DNA of 64,000 bases from Bacteroides ihuae (GCF_900104585.1 NZ_FNVX01000005.1:496001-560000), one strand, 5' to 3'. Shown: positions 36,538 to 45,726, counted from the first letter of the stretch. The notes: a model not told the origin generated them from the letters alone. Numbers and translations: made by a program.

Positions 36538-39111
36538 CTAAAATGTTACCATCATCATAAATCGGATACCATCTTTGTTGATGTTTGGATTATTGAGATA
36601 TGTTAGTCGGCGCACATATTCTATATGCAATATTTTGAAGATGTTATGAATGCCGACACTTGCTTCTAAATAAGGAGTACCAGGGTCCATCACAAAACTG
36701 GTCGTGATTCCATCTCTTGTAGGAAAGCGGAATAAGTCACCGTCATTTGTATTCTTGTATGGATTATTTTTATCACTAAGTGATCCATACAGCGCACGGA
36801 ATCTAAAAACCTCGCGCCATTTCAATTTCTTTAGAAGTGGTATGCGATTGAATAGCTTACCATTCATATCATACGTTAAAGACATGGAAGCATAACGATC
36901 ATTGAGGAATTCCATGTTATTAATTAAGTTGAACGTTTCCCGTTGGGTGATGTATGACAAGTTTGCCTCTGGCAATATCAATAGCGGGAAAGGAACTTTG
37001 TTCCATTGTATGCCACCTTTAAAAGTTATGTCTACTTTTCCCCATGATGATAACCAGAAACGTTTCCAAGCACTTGCTTCGGTGAGATTGAAATTGTACT
37101 CTCCACCTAGCGCACCTTTTAATCCACTTGTTTGCGAAAGGGTAAATACGGGAGAGTCCAGAGAAACAGGCACGCGCCGTTGTTTGGTATTGACAAATGT
37201 TTCGCCCGGAGCGTAGCGTAATGTCACTCCAAGTTCACTCGTTGTTATATCATGTACGAGGGTATTGACCGTTTCGTCTGCGTTGTTACGTATATATTGC
37301 AGTTTCCCGGTTGGTTCGTCGTTACGCCGACGGCCCATCAACTTAACCGAAAAACCCCAATTAGTCTCCATTTCGTATTGGAGAGTCGCATCTCGTATAT
37401 ATGACATCTGGTCAACAGGTGCTGTTTTCCATGCTACGAATACATTGTCCTTATCCGTTGCGAGGAATTTATCCATAGGAGACATTACGTCAAAACTGTA
37501 GGATGCGGATATATTGTTTTTGGGAAATTCCCAAGGCAAATAAGTGCATTTAGGGAATGAATAGAGTACTTGTCCGCTATATTTCCATTTCTGATCTTTA
37601 AAGCCATAAGCTCCATAGCCGCTGAGGAACCAGTGTGGATCAAAATTTCCTGTGGTCTGTCCACTTAATCGCAGACGGGTGCCATCAATATAGTTACTAG
37701 AAACCATGGTGTTGATAGGGCCAAAGTCAAATTTACTGGGATGTTCCTTAGAGCCTGTTTCAACAAAATTTTCGATTAATGCTTTTGCGCTAAAAAGGAC
37801 GAGCTTAAAGCCGGGTATTTGTTCTAACTGATTCATGAATAGATCCATGCTATTTTCGGTCTTAGTCAGTGGTACTTGCCTTACACTAGCCCAATAATCA
37901 TCACTTTTGGTTAGCATATCTGTCTCTTTCATTACATCTCCCCGAAATTTGAATAATCGTTGTTCTATTGGGGTAAATTCGTAGTTGGTGTATTTTGTGG
38001 TACGCTTTACCTGTAATCCTTGCTGCGATTTAAAAAGAGAGAGATCAACTGTCATATCGTCATCCGTGAGTACCCAGTTCCCATTGGCTAATTGTTTATA
38101 GTCTTGAGTAATATCTAAATTATCAACATAATTGACTCCTGTTTTCTTTGGCAAGTTCATAAGGCATCTCTTTACCGCGTATGTAGAGTCTTTGAGTACG
38201 TATAGGTGTCCGGTAAAACCAAAATCCTGCGAATTTTGAGGCACAAATGTTAAGTGCACGCACTCGCGCTTATCTACCATAACAGTATCCATTAGATAAT
38301 ACTTATAGAAAGAAATGCCCGATTCAGAGATGGGACTAACGAAAGGAGTTTGTAACAGACGGATATTGTTATCGTATATATTTACGTCCGAAAAGACATC
38401 TTTAAGAATGGTCCCAACCATATCTCCAGTTGAAAAGAATTCTTCAATGCCACTTGAATTCATTCCTTTGATAATCGTCTTCTTGCTTTCCGGGTTTTTG
38501 CGGTAGATCGTTTGTGATGCTGTTTCTTGTATCGATATGGGCAAAATCATTTTATGGGTCTCAGGAGAAACTTCTACTTGCTTTGATAAGAACTTAAATT
38601 TCTTGTAGATGCCCTTTTGGAGACTTTCAGGAGTTACGTTGTTAATGGACATCTTCATCTTTTGGTACTTGTCGTACTGATAATACTCATTCTCTTCAAG
38701 CTTTTGAGCCGATTTATGATCAATTACTTTACGCATAAAGTCCACTGCCGGATTATTCTTTCGCGAGTATTTTTCCTTCTTAGGTTTTACTACTACTTCA
38801 TTCAACTGAATGGATGCCGGAGATAGTTGTACGTTCAATTCTTTGGTGTCAGGGAGAATTTTGATTACTTTACTAATATATCCTATAGCAGAGAATGTTA
38901 CTTTGTTCCACCCTTTTTTCGTTTCAATCTTGTAGGCGCCGTTTACATCAGTAATACCTCCCACACCCTTACCTTCGTAGAATACGGATATATACATCAA
39001 AGGCTCATGTGATATTGAATCAGTAACAATTCCCCTTAATTGTGCAAAAGCATTCGGGGTAAGGAATGCAAGTAAAAATAGTATAATAAATTTGTGATAT
39101 TTCTTTTTCAT
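36538..39111 (-). CDS. DUF5686 outer-membrane protein with carboxypeptidase-regulatory-like domain
   Basis: An 857-residue exported protein with a signal peptide ending TPNAFAQ. The CarboxypepD-regulatory-like domain (about 25-105) opens LRGIVTDSISHEPLMYISVFYE. It is followed by DUF5686, with KEKYSRKNNPAVDFMRKVI at the start and a C-terminal half of alternating aromatic beta strands ending in a phenylalanine (MMMVTF), the outer-membrane barrel signature. ATG 39111 (MKKKYHKF) is chosen over 39126, since the extra residues precede the basic start of the signal peptide. First gene of the operon with rarA. Function unknown. Confidence 0.88.
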   Translation of the reverse strand: MKKKYHKFIILFLLAFLTPNAFAQLRGIVTDSISHEPLMYISVFYEGKGVGGITDVNGAYKIETKKGWNKVTFSAIGYISKVIKILPDTKELNVQLSPASIQLNEVVVKPKKEKYSRKNNPAVDFMRKVIDHKSAQKLEENEYYQYDKYQKMKMSINNVTPESLQKGIYKKFKFLSKQVEVSPETHKMILPISIQETASQTIYRKNPESKKTIIKGMNSSGIEEFFSTGDMVGTILKDVFSDVNIYDNNIRLLQTPFVSPISESGISFYKYYLMDTVMVDKRECVHLTFVPQNSQDFGFTGHLYVLKDSTYAVKRCLMNLPKKTGVNYVDNLDITQDYKQLANGNWVLTDDDMTVDLSLFKSQQGLQVKRTTKYTNYEFTPIEQRLFKFRGDVMKETDMLTKSDDYWASVRQVPLTKTENSMDLFMNQLEQIPGFKLVLFSAKALIENFVETGSKEHPSKFDFGPINTMVSSNYIDGTRLRLSGQTTGNFDPHWFLSGYGAYGFKDQKWKYSGQVLYSFPKCTYLPWEFPKNNISASYSFDVMSPMDKFLATDKDNVFVAWKTAPVDQMSYIRDATLQYEMETNWGFSVKLMGRRRNDEPTGKLQYIRNNADETVNTLVHDITTSELGVTLRYAPGETFVNTKQRRVPVSLDSPVFTLSQTSGLKGALGGEYNFNLTEASAWKRFWLSSWGKVDITFKGGIQWNKVPFPLLILPEANLSYITQRETFNLINNMEFLNDRYASMSLTYDMNGKLFNRIPLLKKLKWREVFRFRALYGSLSDKNNPYKNTNDGDLFRFPTRDGITTSFVMDPGTPYLEASVGIHNIFKILHIEYVRRLTYLNNPNINKDGIRFMMMVTF

Positions 39112-39131
39112 ACATGTCATAATCAAGGAGA

Positions 39132-39139
39132 CAAAGTTA
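39132..39139 (-). promoter_or_regulatory. -7 element for the DUF5686-rarA operon
   Basis: The minus strand reads TAACTTTG 21 bp before the start codon. No clear TTG at -33. Confidence 0.5.
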
Positions 39140-39425
39140 GTAAAATTGTTGTTATATTGATTATTGCTATAACAGTTTTTATGCTACTTTTTTGAATTCT
39201 AAGTATTTAACAAAGGTTTGGCTTTACATAATACTCATTAATATAAACAGTTCTTTTCCTTGCGTTGCACGATACAACAGCTACCCTTATATGTAATGAG
39301 GTATTGCATAGGGGTATGGCGATAGCATATTATCCAATGACATTTAGTTGCGCGCAGTACAATTGGAATGAATAAAAAAGAAGTTTTTAGCAAGTCGTTT
39401 GTCAATGTTTAGGAAACTGTTCAAT

Positions 39426-39535
39426 ACCCCTCTACAAGCGTTGTGAGAGGGGGTTGCTTAATTAACTAGTTCACCGCGGTGAATTAACTACTTCACCACG
39501 CTGAACTAGTTAATTCACCGCGGTGAAGTAGTAAG
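39426..39535 (-). repeat. Dispersed palindromic repeat, copy 3 (head on the left)
   Basis: Read left to right, the head CCCCTCTACAAGCGTTGTGAGAGGGG-type hairpin (39428-39453) comes first, then a half core GCTTAA plus TTAACTAG. Cores at 39470 (TTCACCGCGGTGAA), 39492 (TTCACCACGCTGAA) and 39514 (TTCACCGCGGTGAA) follow at exact 22-bp steps. The head forms an 11-bp stem with one bulge and a GCG loop, the best-paired head of the four. It lies between the DUF5686 promoter and the end of the WecB-like gene; the flanks (39140-39425 and 39536-39706) show nothing else. Confidence 0.9.
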
Positions 39536-39706
39536 ATCTATTTCGACTGTATTATATGTAAATAAATAGTGGTGATGAGGTTGGTTAAATGATATTGATA
39601 TGTCACCTATTAATAAGTGTATTTGCACCTTTCTATTTTGATAAAAATAGGTCTTGTAAAGAGGTTCAAATAAGTAAACCAGCCCGTCTGCTCGAATAGA
39701 GAGGAA

Positions 39707-40792
39707 TTATTCGTTCAGAAGTATTTGCACAATCCTTTCGGCTGTGCGTCCGTCCCAGCGTTCGGGCAATATGCCTTGTTTCCATTCTCCTTTCGCTAAT
39801 TTATCCATGGTTTCACCCAATACAGACGGATTTTCTCCTACCAACTCATTGGTACCGATTTTCCAAGTCTCCGGATGTTCGGCGTAAGTGTTGAGAGTGA
39901 TACAAGGAATGCCTAGGAAAGTTGCCTCTTCGGCTACATTGCCTGAATCGGTAACAATTGCTTTTGCCTTATTCATAAGAAAGCCAAAGGTAAGATAGCT
40001 TTGTGGTAATAGTAGGTGTAGATTAGGAGCTTTTATCTGCATTTCTTTAATTGCATCACTTACATATGAGTGTAATGGGGCTACAATGGGCATACCATTT
40101 GCTTTTTCAATAAGTGTCTCGAGCAATTCTTTGAAGTTCGCCTTGTTGGCTAGTAATGCATGGCGGTTGATAGTAAGTAGAATGTAGTTTTGTTCTTTCA
40201 ATCCCAATACGCTGAACCACATAGGGCGAAGCAATCGGTTCCGATTATAGCGTATCGTGTCCACTAGAATATTACCTACATAATATACGTGTTCGTTCTC
40301 TGTTCCGGATTGATTCAAGTTACGATTTGCTATCATTCCGGCCGTAAAGAGGTAATCGGAGAGACCGTCAGTTATCATTCGGTTCACCTCTTTAGGCATG
40401 CTCATGTCAAAGGAACGTGTACCGGCAACTACGTGAGCAACTTTTATATTTTGTTTTTTTGCTACGATGGCGCAACTCATAGTCGAAGTCAAATCATCTA
40501 CAACCAGAACCACATGTGCGGGATTCTCAGCCAACTCGCGCTCAAAAGCAATCATGATACCTGCCGTAAGTTCGGTAGAGTTATTGCTATTTACGCCCAA
40601 GTAGACATCAGGTCCTTTCATGTTCAGGTCAGCAAATAGGGAAGCATCCAGGCTACTATCTCTTTCTGTTCCCGTGTATACTAATCTGTAAAAAATTCGT
40701 TTACCTTGCGCCTGTGCAGCCTCGATGGCACGTACAATGGGCGCTATCTTCATGAAATTGGGGCGAGCCCCGGCCACGATTGTTATTTTCAT
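39707..40792 (-). CDS. Divergent UDP-N-acetylglucosamine 2-epimerase (WecB/MnaA-like)
   Basis: A 361-residue protein with the GT-B epimerase fold. Family landmarks are GARPNFMKIAPIV (residues 8-20), VLVVDDLTST (95-104), HVVAGTRS (120-127), MPKEVNR (132-138), TINRHALLANKANF (207-220) and VTDSGNVAEEA. Canonical enzymes interconvert UDP-GlcNAc and UDP-ManNAc. Here the aspartate of HGDT is kept (D100), but the glutamate of VEAGLRT is Val122 and the histidine of THRREN is Asn209, both associated with catalysis in the E. coli/B. subtilis enzymes. It may therefore act on another nucleotide sugar or be impaired. No polysaccharide genes are adjacent. Clear family, uncertain reaction. Confidence 0.8.
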   Translation of the reverse strand: MKITIVAGARPNFMKIAPIVRAIEAAQAQGKRIFYRLVYTGTERDSSLDASLFADLNMKGPDVYLGVNSNNSTELTAGIMIAFERELAENPAHVVLVVDDLTSTMSCAIVAKKQNIKVAHVVAGTRSFDMSMPKEVNRMITDGLSDYLFTAGMIANRNLNQSGTENEHVYYVGNILVDTIRYNRNRLLRPMWFSVLGLKEQNYILLTINRHALLANKANFKELLETLIEKANGMPIVAPLHSYVSDAIKEMQIKAPNLHLLLPQSYLTFGFLMNKAKAIVTDSGNVAEEATFLGIPCITLNTYAEHPETWKIGTNELVGENPSVLGETMDKLAKGEWKQGILPERWDGRTAERIVQILLNE

Positions 40793-40819
40793 CCTAGTTT
40801 TTTGCTATTATTCGGAATG

Positions 40820-40827
40820 CAAATGTA
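40820..40827 (-). promoter_or_regulatory. -7 element for the WecB-like gene
   Basis: The minus strand has TACATTTG 28 bp upstream of the ATG. The region also serves the divergent TRIC gene. Confidence 0.5.
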
Positions 40828-40877
40828 CGGCTTCTTTTGGAAATTATTCGTTTCTTTGCAAACAAAAAGCTTAGAAT

Positions 40878-41489
40878 ATGCCAACATTTGTTCAGATTAT
40901 AGAGTTCGTCGGTACGTTTGCTTTCGCTATCAGTGGCATCCGTTTGGCTTCTGCCAAGCAGTTCGACTGGTTTGGAGCCTATGTCGTTGGATTAGTCACT
41001 GCTATTGGCGGTGGAACCATTCGGGATTTATTGCTTGGTGTTACTCCGTTTTGGATGACAGATCCTGTATATCTCGTGTGCTCTGGATTAGCCTTGCTTT
41101 GGGTTATCTTCTTGGGAAAATATCTTATTCATTTGCACAACACTTTTTTTATTTTTGATAGTATTGGATTAGCTCTTTTTACAGTGGTGGGAGTGGGAAA
41201 AGCACTTGCTCTGGGTTACCCCTTTTGGGTTGCTATTGTTATGGGTAGCATAACTGGCGCTGCCGGCGGGGTTATTCGTGATGTGTTTATTAACGAAATA
41301 CCTCTTATTTTTCGCAAAGAAATATATGCCATAGCTTGCGTCGTTGGTGGAATGGTTTATTGGGCGTGCGACTTTGCTAGTCTTAATCCGATGTTCACTC
41401 AGATTACTAGTGGAGTTAGTGTTTTCATTGTTCGTATTCTTGCCGTGAAATATAAAATCTGCCTTCCTATTCTAAAGGGAAACCAATAA
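40878..41489 (+). CDS. TRIC-family (UPF0126/YicG-like) cation channel protein
   Basis: A 203-residue inner-membrane protein with seven hydrophobic segments arranged as two repeats, each with the glycine-rich kink and Arg-Asp pair: AIGGGTIRDLLLGV near residue 55 and GAAGGVIRDVFINEIP near 140. This is the bacterial TRIC homologue layout; family members conduct monovalent cations. Divergent from the WecB-like gene and convergent with the DUF4251 gene (6 bp between stops). Confidence 0.9.
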   Translation: MPTFVQIIEFVGTFAFAISGIRLASAKQFDWFGAYVVGLVTAIGGGTIRDLLLGVTPFWMTDPVYLVCSGLALLWVIFLGKYLIHLHNTFFIFDSIGLALFTVVGVGKALALGYPFWVAIVMGSITGAAGGVIRDVFINEIPLIFRKEIYAIACVVGGMVYWACDFASLNPMFTQITSGVSVFIVRILAVKYKICLPILKGNQ

Positions 41490-41495
41490 TTAATT

Positions 41496-41987
41496 TTATT
41501 TCTTTATTTTAAGTTCTCCAGAAAAGTCGATGGAGTCTCTATTCTGCATATCCACACTTATACTTGATAAACCTGAAGTAAAAATTGATATGTAGAATTT
41601 AAAAACATCTTCTTTGGTCCGGGCGGTGAATTCTATTTTAGCTGTACCTTTCTTATTATAAGTAAGTTTGTAGTTCTCTATAGGTGCTTTAAACGTGAGG
41701 CCGTCACCTCCGCCGTATGGGATAGAGTAAGCTCGTCCGTAGTAAGGGAGCCATGAGGATGCGGAATCATTCTTTATCTCAAGAGAGTAAGAAGAGGTCA
41801 ATTGTACGTTAAGACCTCTGCGTGGAAGGGCTGTGTTCACTTCAATACAGTATCCTTTGGACTCAATCTCCCTTTTTACAGTTTGTTCTTTCTTCGCTCT
41901 TTTTTCCTCCTTACTCTGTGCTATGCTCCATTGTGTTCCAGTCACTAATAATAAAAATAAAACGAATAAGCGTATACTTCTTTTCAT
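41496..41987 (-). CDS. DUF4251 secreted protein
   Basis: A 163-residue protein with signal peptide (residues 1-23, ending QWSIAQ), a short lysine/glutamate-rich helix, then a beta-rich DUF4251 domain (VQLTSSYSLEIKNDSASSWLPYYGRAYSIPYGGGDGLTF). Periplasmic or surface location likely, function unknown. Stands alone. Confidence 0.85.
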   Translation of the reverse strand: MKRSIRLFVLFLLLVTGTQWSIAQSKEEKRAKKEQTVKREIESKGYCIEVNTALPRRGLNVQLTSSYSLEIKNDSASSWLPYYGRAYSIPYGGGDGLTFKAPIENYKLTYNKKGTAKIEFTARTKEDVFKFYISIFTSGLSSISVDMQNRDSIDFSGELKIKK

Positions 41988-42344
41988 GTTCTTTTCTTTT
42001 TCGACACTCTAATGTAACACTAACACTAATACTCGATGCTTTGATTAACCAAAGGCTTCTTTTAACTATTTTCGAGCTTTTACGATCTTTCTTGTTTCCT
42101 AGGCTATTTTTATAATATAATTGACGTTTTTGGGTATTCTGCTTCTTTTGAGGCTCTTCTGATTACTTCTAAAGAGGAATTAAGCATCTCTCTTTACCTT
42201 CTCTAATTGTGAAAAATAAAAAGGAAAGACTTCTATTGTTTAAAATAAATTTTAAACGACGTTCTATTACACCTGATAGTTATCAAAAAGCGCCTGAAAA
42301 CTATTATTTATCAGTTTTCACCCTAAATATAAACGGAATTTCCC
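41988..42344. other. Intergenic region, no supported gene
   Basis: AT-rich sequence between DUF4251 and the sigma factor. A 66-residue ORF (42209-42409) overlaps the sigma factor's promoter and resembles nothing known, so it was not called. Confidence 0.45.
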
Positions 42345-42375
42345 TTGCTTTTTTCAGAAAAAAGGTTTATACTTG
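42345..42375 (+). promoter_or_regulatory. Promoter of the ECF sigma gene
   Basis: TTG (42345-42347), exactly 20 bp, then TATACTTG (42368-42375), one mismatch from TAnnTTTG. It lies 46 bp before the start codon. Confidence 0.6.
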
Positions 42376-42421
42376 CATTCAGAGAATCACAATTTATATT
42401 CACTTATAAAATTAGCAAAGT

Positions 42422-42925
42422 ATGAAAAGTTTAAGTTTTAAAAAAGATCTGATTAGTATTCAGGATGAGTTATTTCGCTTTGCATATAAATTAACTTCCA
42501 ATAGGGAAGAAGCAAACGACTTGTTGCAGGAAACTTCATTAAAAGCTTTAGATAATGAAGATAAATATATCCCCGAGACAAACTTTAAAGGTTGGATGTA
42601 TACCATCATGCGCAACATCTTTATAAATAACTATCGTAAGATTGTCCGTGATCAGACTTATGTGGATCAAACAGATAATTTGTATCATCTTAATTTGCCT
42701 CAGAATTCAGGCTTTGAAAGCACAGAAGGGGCATACGATCTCAAAGAAATGCATCGTATAGTGAATGCATTGCCTAAAGAATACAAAATACCATTTTCAA
42801 TGCATGTGTCAGGCTTCAAGTATCGTGAGATTGCAGAAAAACTTGATTTGCCTCTTGGTACTGTGAAAAGTCGCATCTTTTTTACCCGACAGAGATTACA
42901 GGAAGAATTGAAGGATTTTGTATAA
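42422..42925 (+). CDS. ECF-type RNA polymerase sigma factor, orphan
   Basis: A 167-residue sigma-70 family protein of the extracytoplasmic-function group. Region 2 spans about 12-75 (YKLTSNREEANDLLQETSLKAL and FKGWMYTIMRNIFINNYRK). Region 4 lies at about 110-162 (LPKEYKIPFSMHVSGFKYREIAEKLDLPLGTVKSRIFFTRQRL) with its helix-turn-helix. No anti-sigma gene or SusC-type receptor follows; a terminator comes about 120 bp downstream. It may therefore be controlled by expression level or by an unlinked partner. Similar orphan factors are common in Bacteroides. Confidence 0.94.
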   Translation: MKSLSFKKDLISIQDELFRFAYKLTSNREEANDLLQETSLKALDNEDKYIPETNFKGWMYTIMRNIFINNYRKIVRDQTYVDQTDNLYHLNLPQNSGFESTEGAYDLKEMHRIVNALPKEYKIPFSMHVSGFKYREIAEKLDLPLGTVKSRIFFTRQRLQEELKDFV

Positions 42926-43046
42926 TTAAATATACTTATCAACTAGATATATAAATGATTTATCATATCTAAGTCTTTTAATATGAGTAGGTTATATTAA
43001 TTTGTGTGACTTTTGACTTGGAAATATATATTTAGTATAGATCATA

Positions 43047-43086
43047 AGGAGCAAGCAGTTTGAAAGTTCTACTTGCTCCTACCTTT
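43047..43086 (+). terminator. Terminator after the ECF sigma gene
   Basis: AGGAGCAAG (43047-43055) pairs with CTTGCTCCT (43072-43080), followed shortly by TTTTT. Confidence 0.8.
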
Positions 43087-43137
43087 TTATAAGGATGGTA
43101 TATTATACATATTTTATGTAAAAAACGAGCTTGATTG

Positions 43138-43169
43138 TTGTCTTTATGTTATTTGAATGACTATATTTG
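43138..43169 (+). promoter_or_regulatory. Promoter of the carboxyltransferase gene
   Basis: TTG (43138-43140), 21 bp, then TATATTTG (43162-43169). It lies 47 bp before the ATG. Confidence 0.7.
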
Positions 43170-43216
43170 TGGACACAAATTTCCCAAGTCAAGTCAATAG
43201 CATATAACCTAAAGCA

Positions 43217-44992
43217 ATGAAAAAAGAGATTAAATTCAGCCTCGTCTATCGAGACATGTGGCAATCTTCCGGTAAGTATCAACCCCGGGTAGATCAACTA
43301 GTCAAAATTGCTCCCTTAATTGTAGAAATGGGCTGTTTCGCCCGAGTAGAAACGAATGGCGGTGCCTTCGAACAAGTGAACTTGTTGTATGGTGAAAACC
43401 CTAATAAAGCCGTGCGTGAGTTTACAAAACCTTTCAATGATGCAGGTATTCAGACCCACATGCTCGATCGTGGATTAAATGGACTGCGTATGTATCCTGT
43501 TCCTGCTGATGTTCGCCAACTCATGTACAAAGTAAAGCATGCACAAGGAGTCGATATTACGCGCATATTTTGTGGATTAAATGAAGTAAGGAATATTATT
43601 CCATCTATTAAGTATGCACTTGATAGCGGAATGATTCCTCAGGCTACTCTTTGTATTACTTTCTCTCCTGTGCACACTGTAGAGTACTATGTTAGCATTG
43701 CTGATCAACTGATAGCTGCAGGTGCACCTGAAATCTGTTTGAAAGATATGGCTGGTGTCGGACGTCCTGGAATGTTGGGGCGGCTAACTAAGGCAATTAA
43801 AGAAAAACATCCAGAAACTATTATTCAATATCATGGGCACTCGGGTCCGGGTCTCTCTATGGCCTCTATTCTTGAAGTCTGCGAGAATGGCGCTGACATC
43901 ATTGATGTGGCAATGGAACCGCTATCTTGGGGTAAAGTACATCCAGACGTAATTTCTGTTCAGGCGATGCTCAAAGATAAAGGTTTTCAGGTTGCTGAAA
44001 TCAATATGAAGGCATATATGAAAGCGCGTGCCATGACTCAAGAATTCATTGACGACTTTCTGGGTTATTTTATTGATCCAACAAATAAACACATGTCTTC
44101 GTTGCTATTAAAATGCGGATTGCCGGGTGGAATGATGGGGTCTATGATGGCTGACTTGAAAGGTGTACATTCGGGCATAAACATGATTTTGCGGAGCAAA
44201 AACGAGCCGGAATTGCACTTGGATGATTTGTTGTTGATGCTGTTTGATGAGGTGGAATATGTATGGCCTAAACTAGGATATCCTCCATTGGTAACTCCTT
44301 TTAGCCAATATGTGAAGAATGTGGCATTGATGAATGTCATGGCTTTGGTTAAAGGCGAAAGTCGCTGGAGCATGATAGATACTCATACTTGGAGTATGAT
44401 TCTAGGTAAGAGCGGTAAACTACCGGGTGCCTTAGATGCTGAAATCATTGAGCTTGCTAAATCTAAAGGGTATGAATTTGTAGATGAAGATCCTCAAAAA
44501 AATTATCCGGATCAATTAGAAGAATATAGAGCTGAGATGAAAGAGAACGGATGGGATTGTGGCCCTGATGATGAGGAACTATTCGAATTGGCTATGCATG
44601 ATCGTCAGTATCGTGATTATAAATCGGGTGTTGCTAAGAAGCGCTTTGAAGAAGAACTTCAACGGGCTAAAGATGCTGCGCTTGCTGTGCAAGGATTCTC
44701 TGAAGAAGAAGTGAAGAAAATCAAACGTGCTAAAGCTGAACCTATTACGGCCTTAGAAAAAGGACGTATTATTTGGGAAATTGACGTAACCTCACCTTCA
44801 ATGCCTCCCGAAGTAGGACGGAAGTATACTCCAGATGACACTGTATGCTATATAGCAACGCCTTGGGGCACTTACGATAAGGTGATGGCTCATTTTGCAG
44901 GACGGGTTGTCGAAGTCTGTGCTAAGCAAGGTGAACTAGTGAATAAGGGCGATGTGTTGGCTTATATTGAGAGAGGTAGAGATATAGCATAA
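43217..44992 (+). CDS. Pyruvate/oxaloacetate carboxyltransferase-like protein (OadA/PycB family) lacking the biotin lysine motif
   Basis: A 591-residue protein: a TIM-barrel carboxyltransferase domain (1-300), a conserved carboxylase helical domain (300-470), a charged linker, and a biotinyl/lipoyl-like C-terminal domain (about 510-591). The catalytic lysine motif CLKDMAG (K176) and the metal-binding H-x-H (HGHSGPG, 206 and 208) are present. The usual RD-x-HQS segment reads RDMWQSS. The C-terminal fold has GRVVEVCAKQGELVNKGDVLAYIE but no A-M-K-M, so the standard biotin acceptor is absent. The protein may use a separate biotin carrier or a non-biotin partner. No OadB/OadG or carrier genes are adjacent. 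Reaction uncertain: oxaloacetate decarboxylation or pyruvate carboxylation are the family options. Confidence 0.82.
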   Translation: MKKEIKFSLVYRDMWQSSGKYQPRVDQLVKIAPLIVEMGCFARVETNGGAFEQVNLLYGENPNKAVREFTKPFNDAGIQTHMLDRGLNGLRMYPVPADVRQLMYKVKHAQGVDITRIFCGLNEVRNIIPSIKYALDSGMIPQATLCITFSPVHTVEYYVSIADQLIAAGAPEICLKDMAGVGRPGMLGRLTKAIKEKHPETIIQYHGHSGPGLSMASILEVCENGADIIDVAMEPLSWGKVHPDVISVQAMLKDKGFQVAEINMKAYMKARAMTQEFIDDFLGYFIDPTNKHMSSLLLKCGLPGGMMGSMMADLKGVHSGINMILRSKNEPELHLDDLLLMLFDEVEYVWPKLGYPPLVTPFSQYVKNVALMNVMALVKGESRWSMIDTHTWSMILGKSGKLPGALDAEIIELAKSKGYEFVDEDPQKNYPDQLEEYRAEMKENGWDCGPDDEELFELAMHDRQYRDYKSGVAKKRFEEELQRAKDAALAVQGFSEEEVKKIKRAKAEPITALEKGRIIWEIDVTSPSMPPEVGRKYTPDDTVCYIATPWGTYDKVMAHFAGRVVEVCAKQGELVNKGDVLAYIERGRDIA

Positions 44993-44993
44993 A

Positions 44994-45695
44994 TTATTGT
45001 TTCCCCTTTTCTTTCTCAGGGAAAGGGGGAAGCATTCGCATCAAACGTAGTATTTGTTGTTGTCTTCGTTTAATATATGGCGAGGGTCGAGAAGAATCAA
45101 AACGTATAGGATTGGGCAATGTTGCAGCTATTAATGCACATTGCCCTTTATTTAGTTTAGAGGCTTGCGTGCCGAATTTATATTGGGCTGTTGCTTCAAC
45201 TCCATAAAGGCCTTTTCCCATTTCAATAGAATTTAAATACACTTCCATTATGCGCTCTTTAGACCATGCTAGTTCAATCAGAGCCGTAAAATACACTTCA
45301 AACCCTTTTCTGAGCCATGACGATTGTGGCCAAAGGAATACGTTTTTTGCAGTTTGTTGACTGATCGTACTAGCTCCACGCTTCTTCTTCCTTTTTTCAT
45401 TTTCTTTTATTGCTTTTTTTATTTCAACCATGTCAAAGCCATTGTGTGTTGGGAAGCGATTATCTTCAGAAGCAATTACAGCCATTGGCATGTAGGGGGA
45501 CATCTCTTCGAACGATATCCATTCATGTTTCCATATAGGTTTAGTGCCATCAAAAAGTTGTTGTATACATCTGATAGGCATCAAGGGGGTGGCATAAACA
45601 GGTATATAGCGGTAGGCCACTACTGCAAAGATGGTAGAAAGAAAGAAAAAGATAATTAAATTACGGATACTGCGGAGTATTTTTTTTACGATCAT
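44994..45695 (-). CDS. mtgA: Monofunctional biosynthetic peptidoglycan transglycosylase
   Basis: GT51 enzyme that polymerises lipid II into glycan strands at the inner membrane. After one N-terminal membrane segment ([20 protein letters not shown]), the catalytic domain shows [16 protein letters not shown] (catalytic Glu), [17 protein letters not shown] and [25 protein letters not shown], all GT51 motifs; no transpeptidase domain. ATG 45695 gives 233 residues. The upstream ATG at 45743 is disfavoured because it lies inside the terminator hairpin of the neighbouring gene. Its stop is adjacent to that of the convergent carboxyltransferase gene. Confidence 0.93.
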   Translation of the reverse strand: MIVKKILRSIRNLIIFFFLSTIFAVVAYRYIPVYATPLMPIRCIQQLFDGTKPIWKHEWISFEEMSPYMPMAVIASEDNRFPTHNGFDMVEIKKAIKENEKRKKKRGASTISQQTAKNVFLWPQSSWLRKGFEVYFTALIELAWSKERIMEVYLNSIEMGKGLYGVEATAQYKFGTQASKLNKGQCALIAATLPNPIRFDSSRPSPYIKRRQQQILRLMRMLPPFPEKEKGKQ

Positions 45696-45726
45696 AGTAG
45701 CGGTTTTGCTTTTGGATGTGATTGAC

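Noticed and set aside
40706..41158. 150-codon ORF overlapping the TRIC gene
   Set aside because: Out of frame with the clearly conserved channel protein and running across the divergent promoter region.
42209..42409. 66-codon ORF before the ECF sigma gene
   Set aside because: Covers the sigma factor's promoter and resembles no family; treated as chance ORF in AT-rich DNA.
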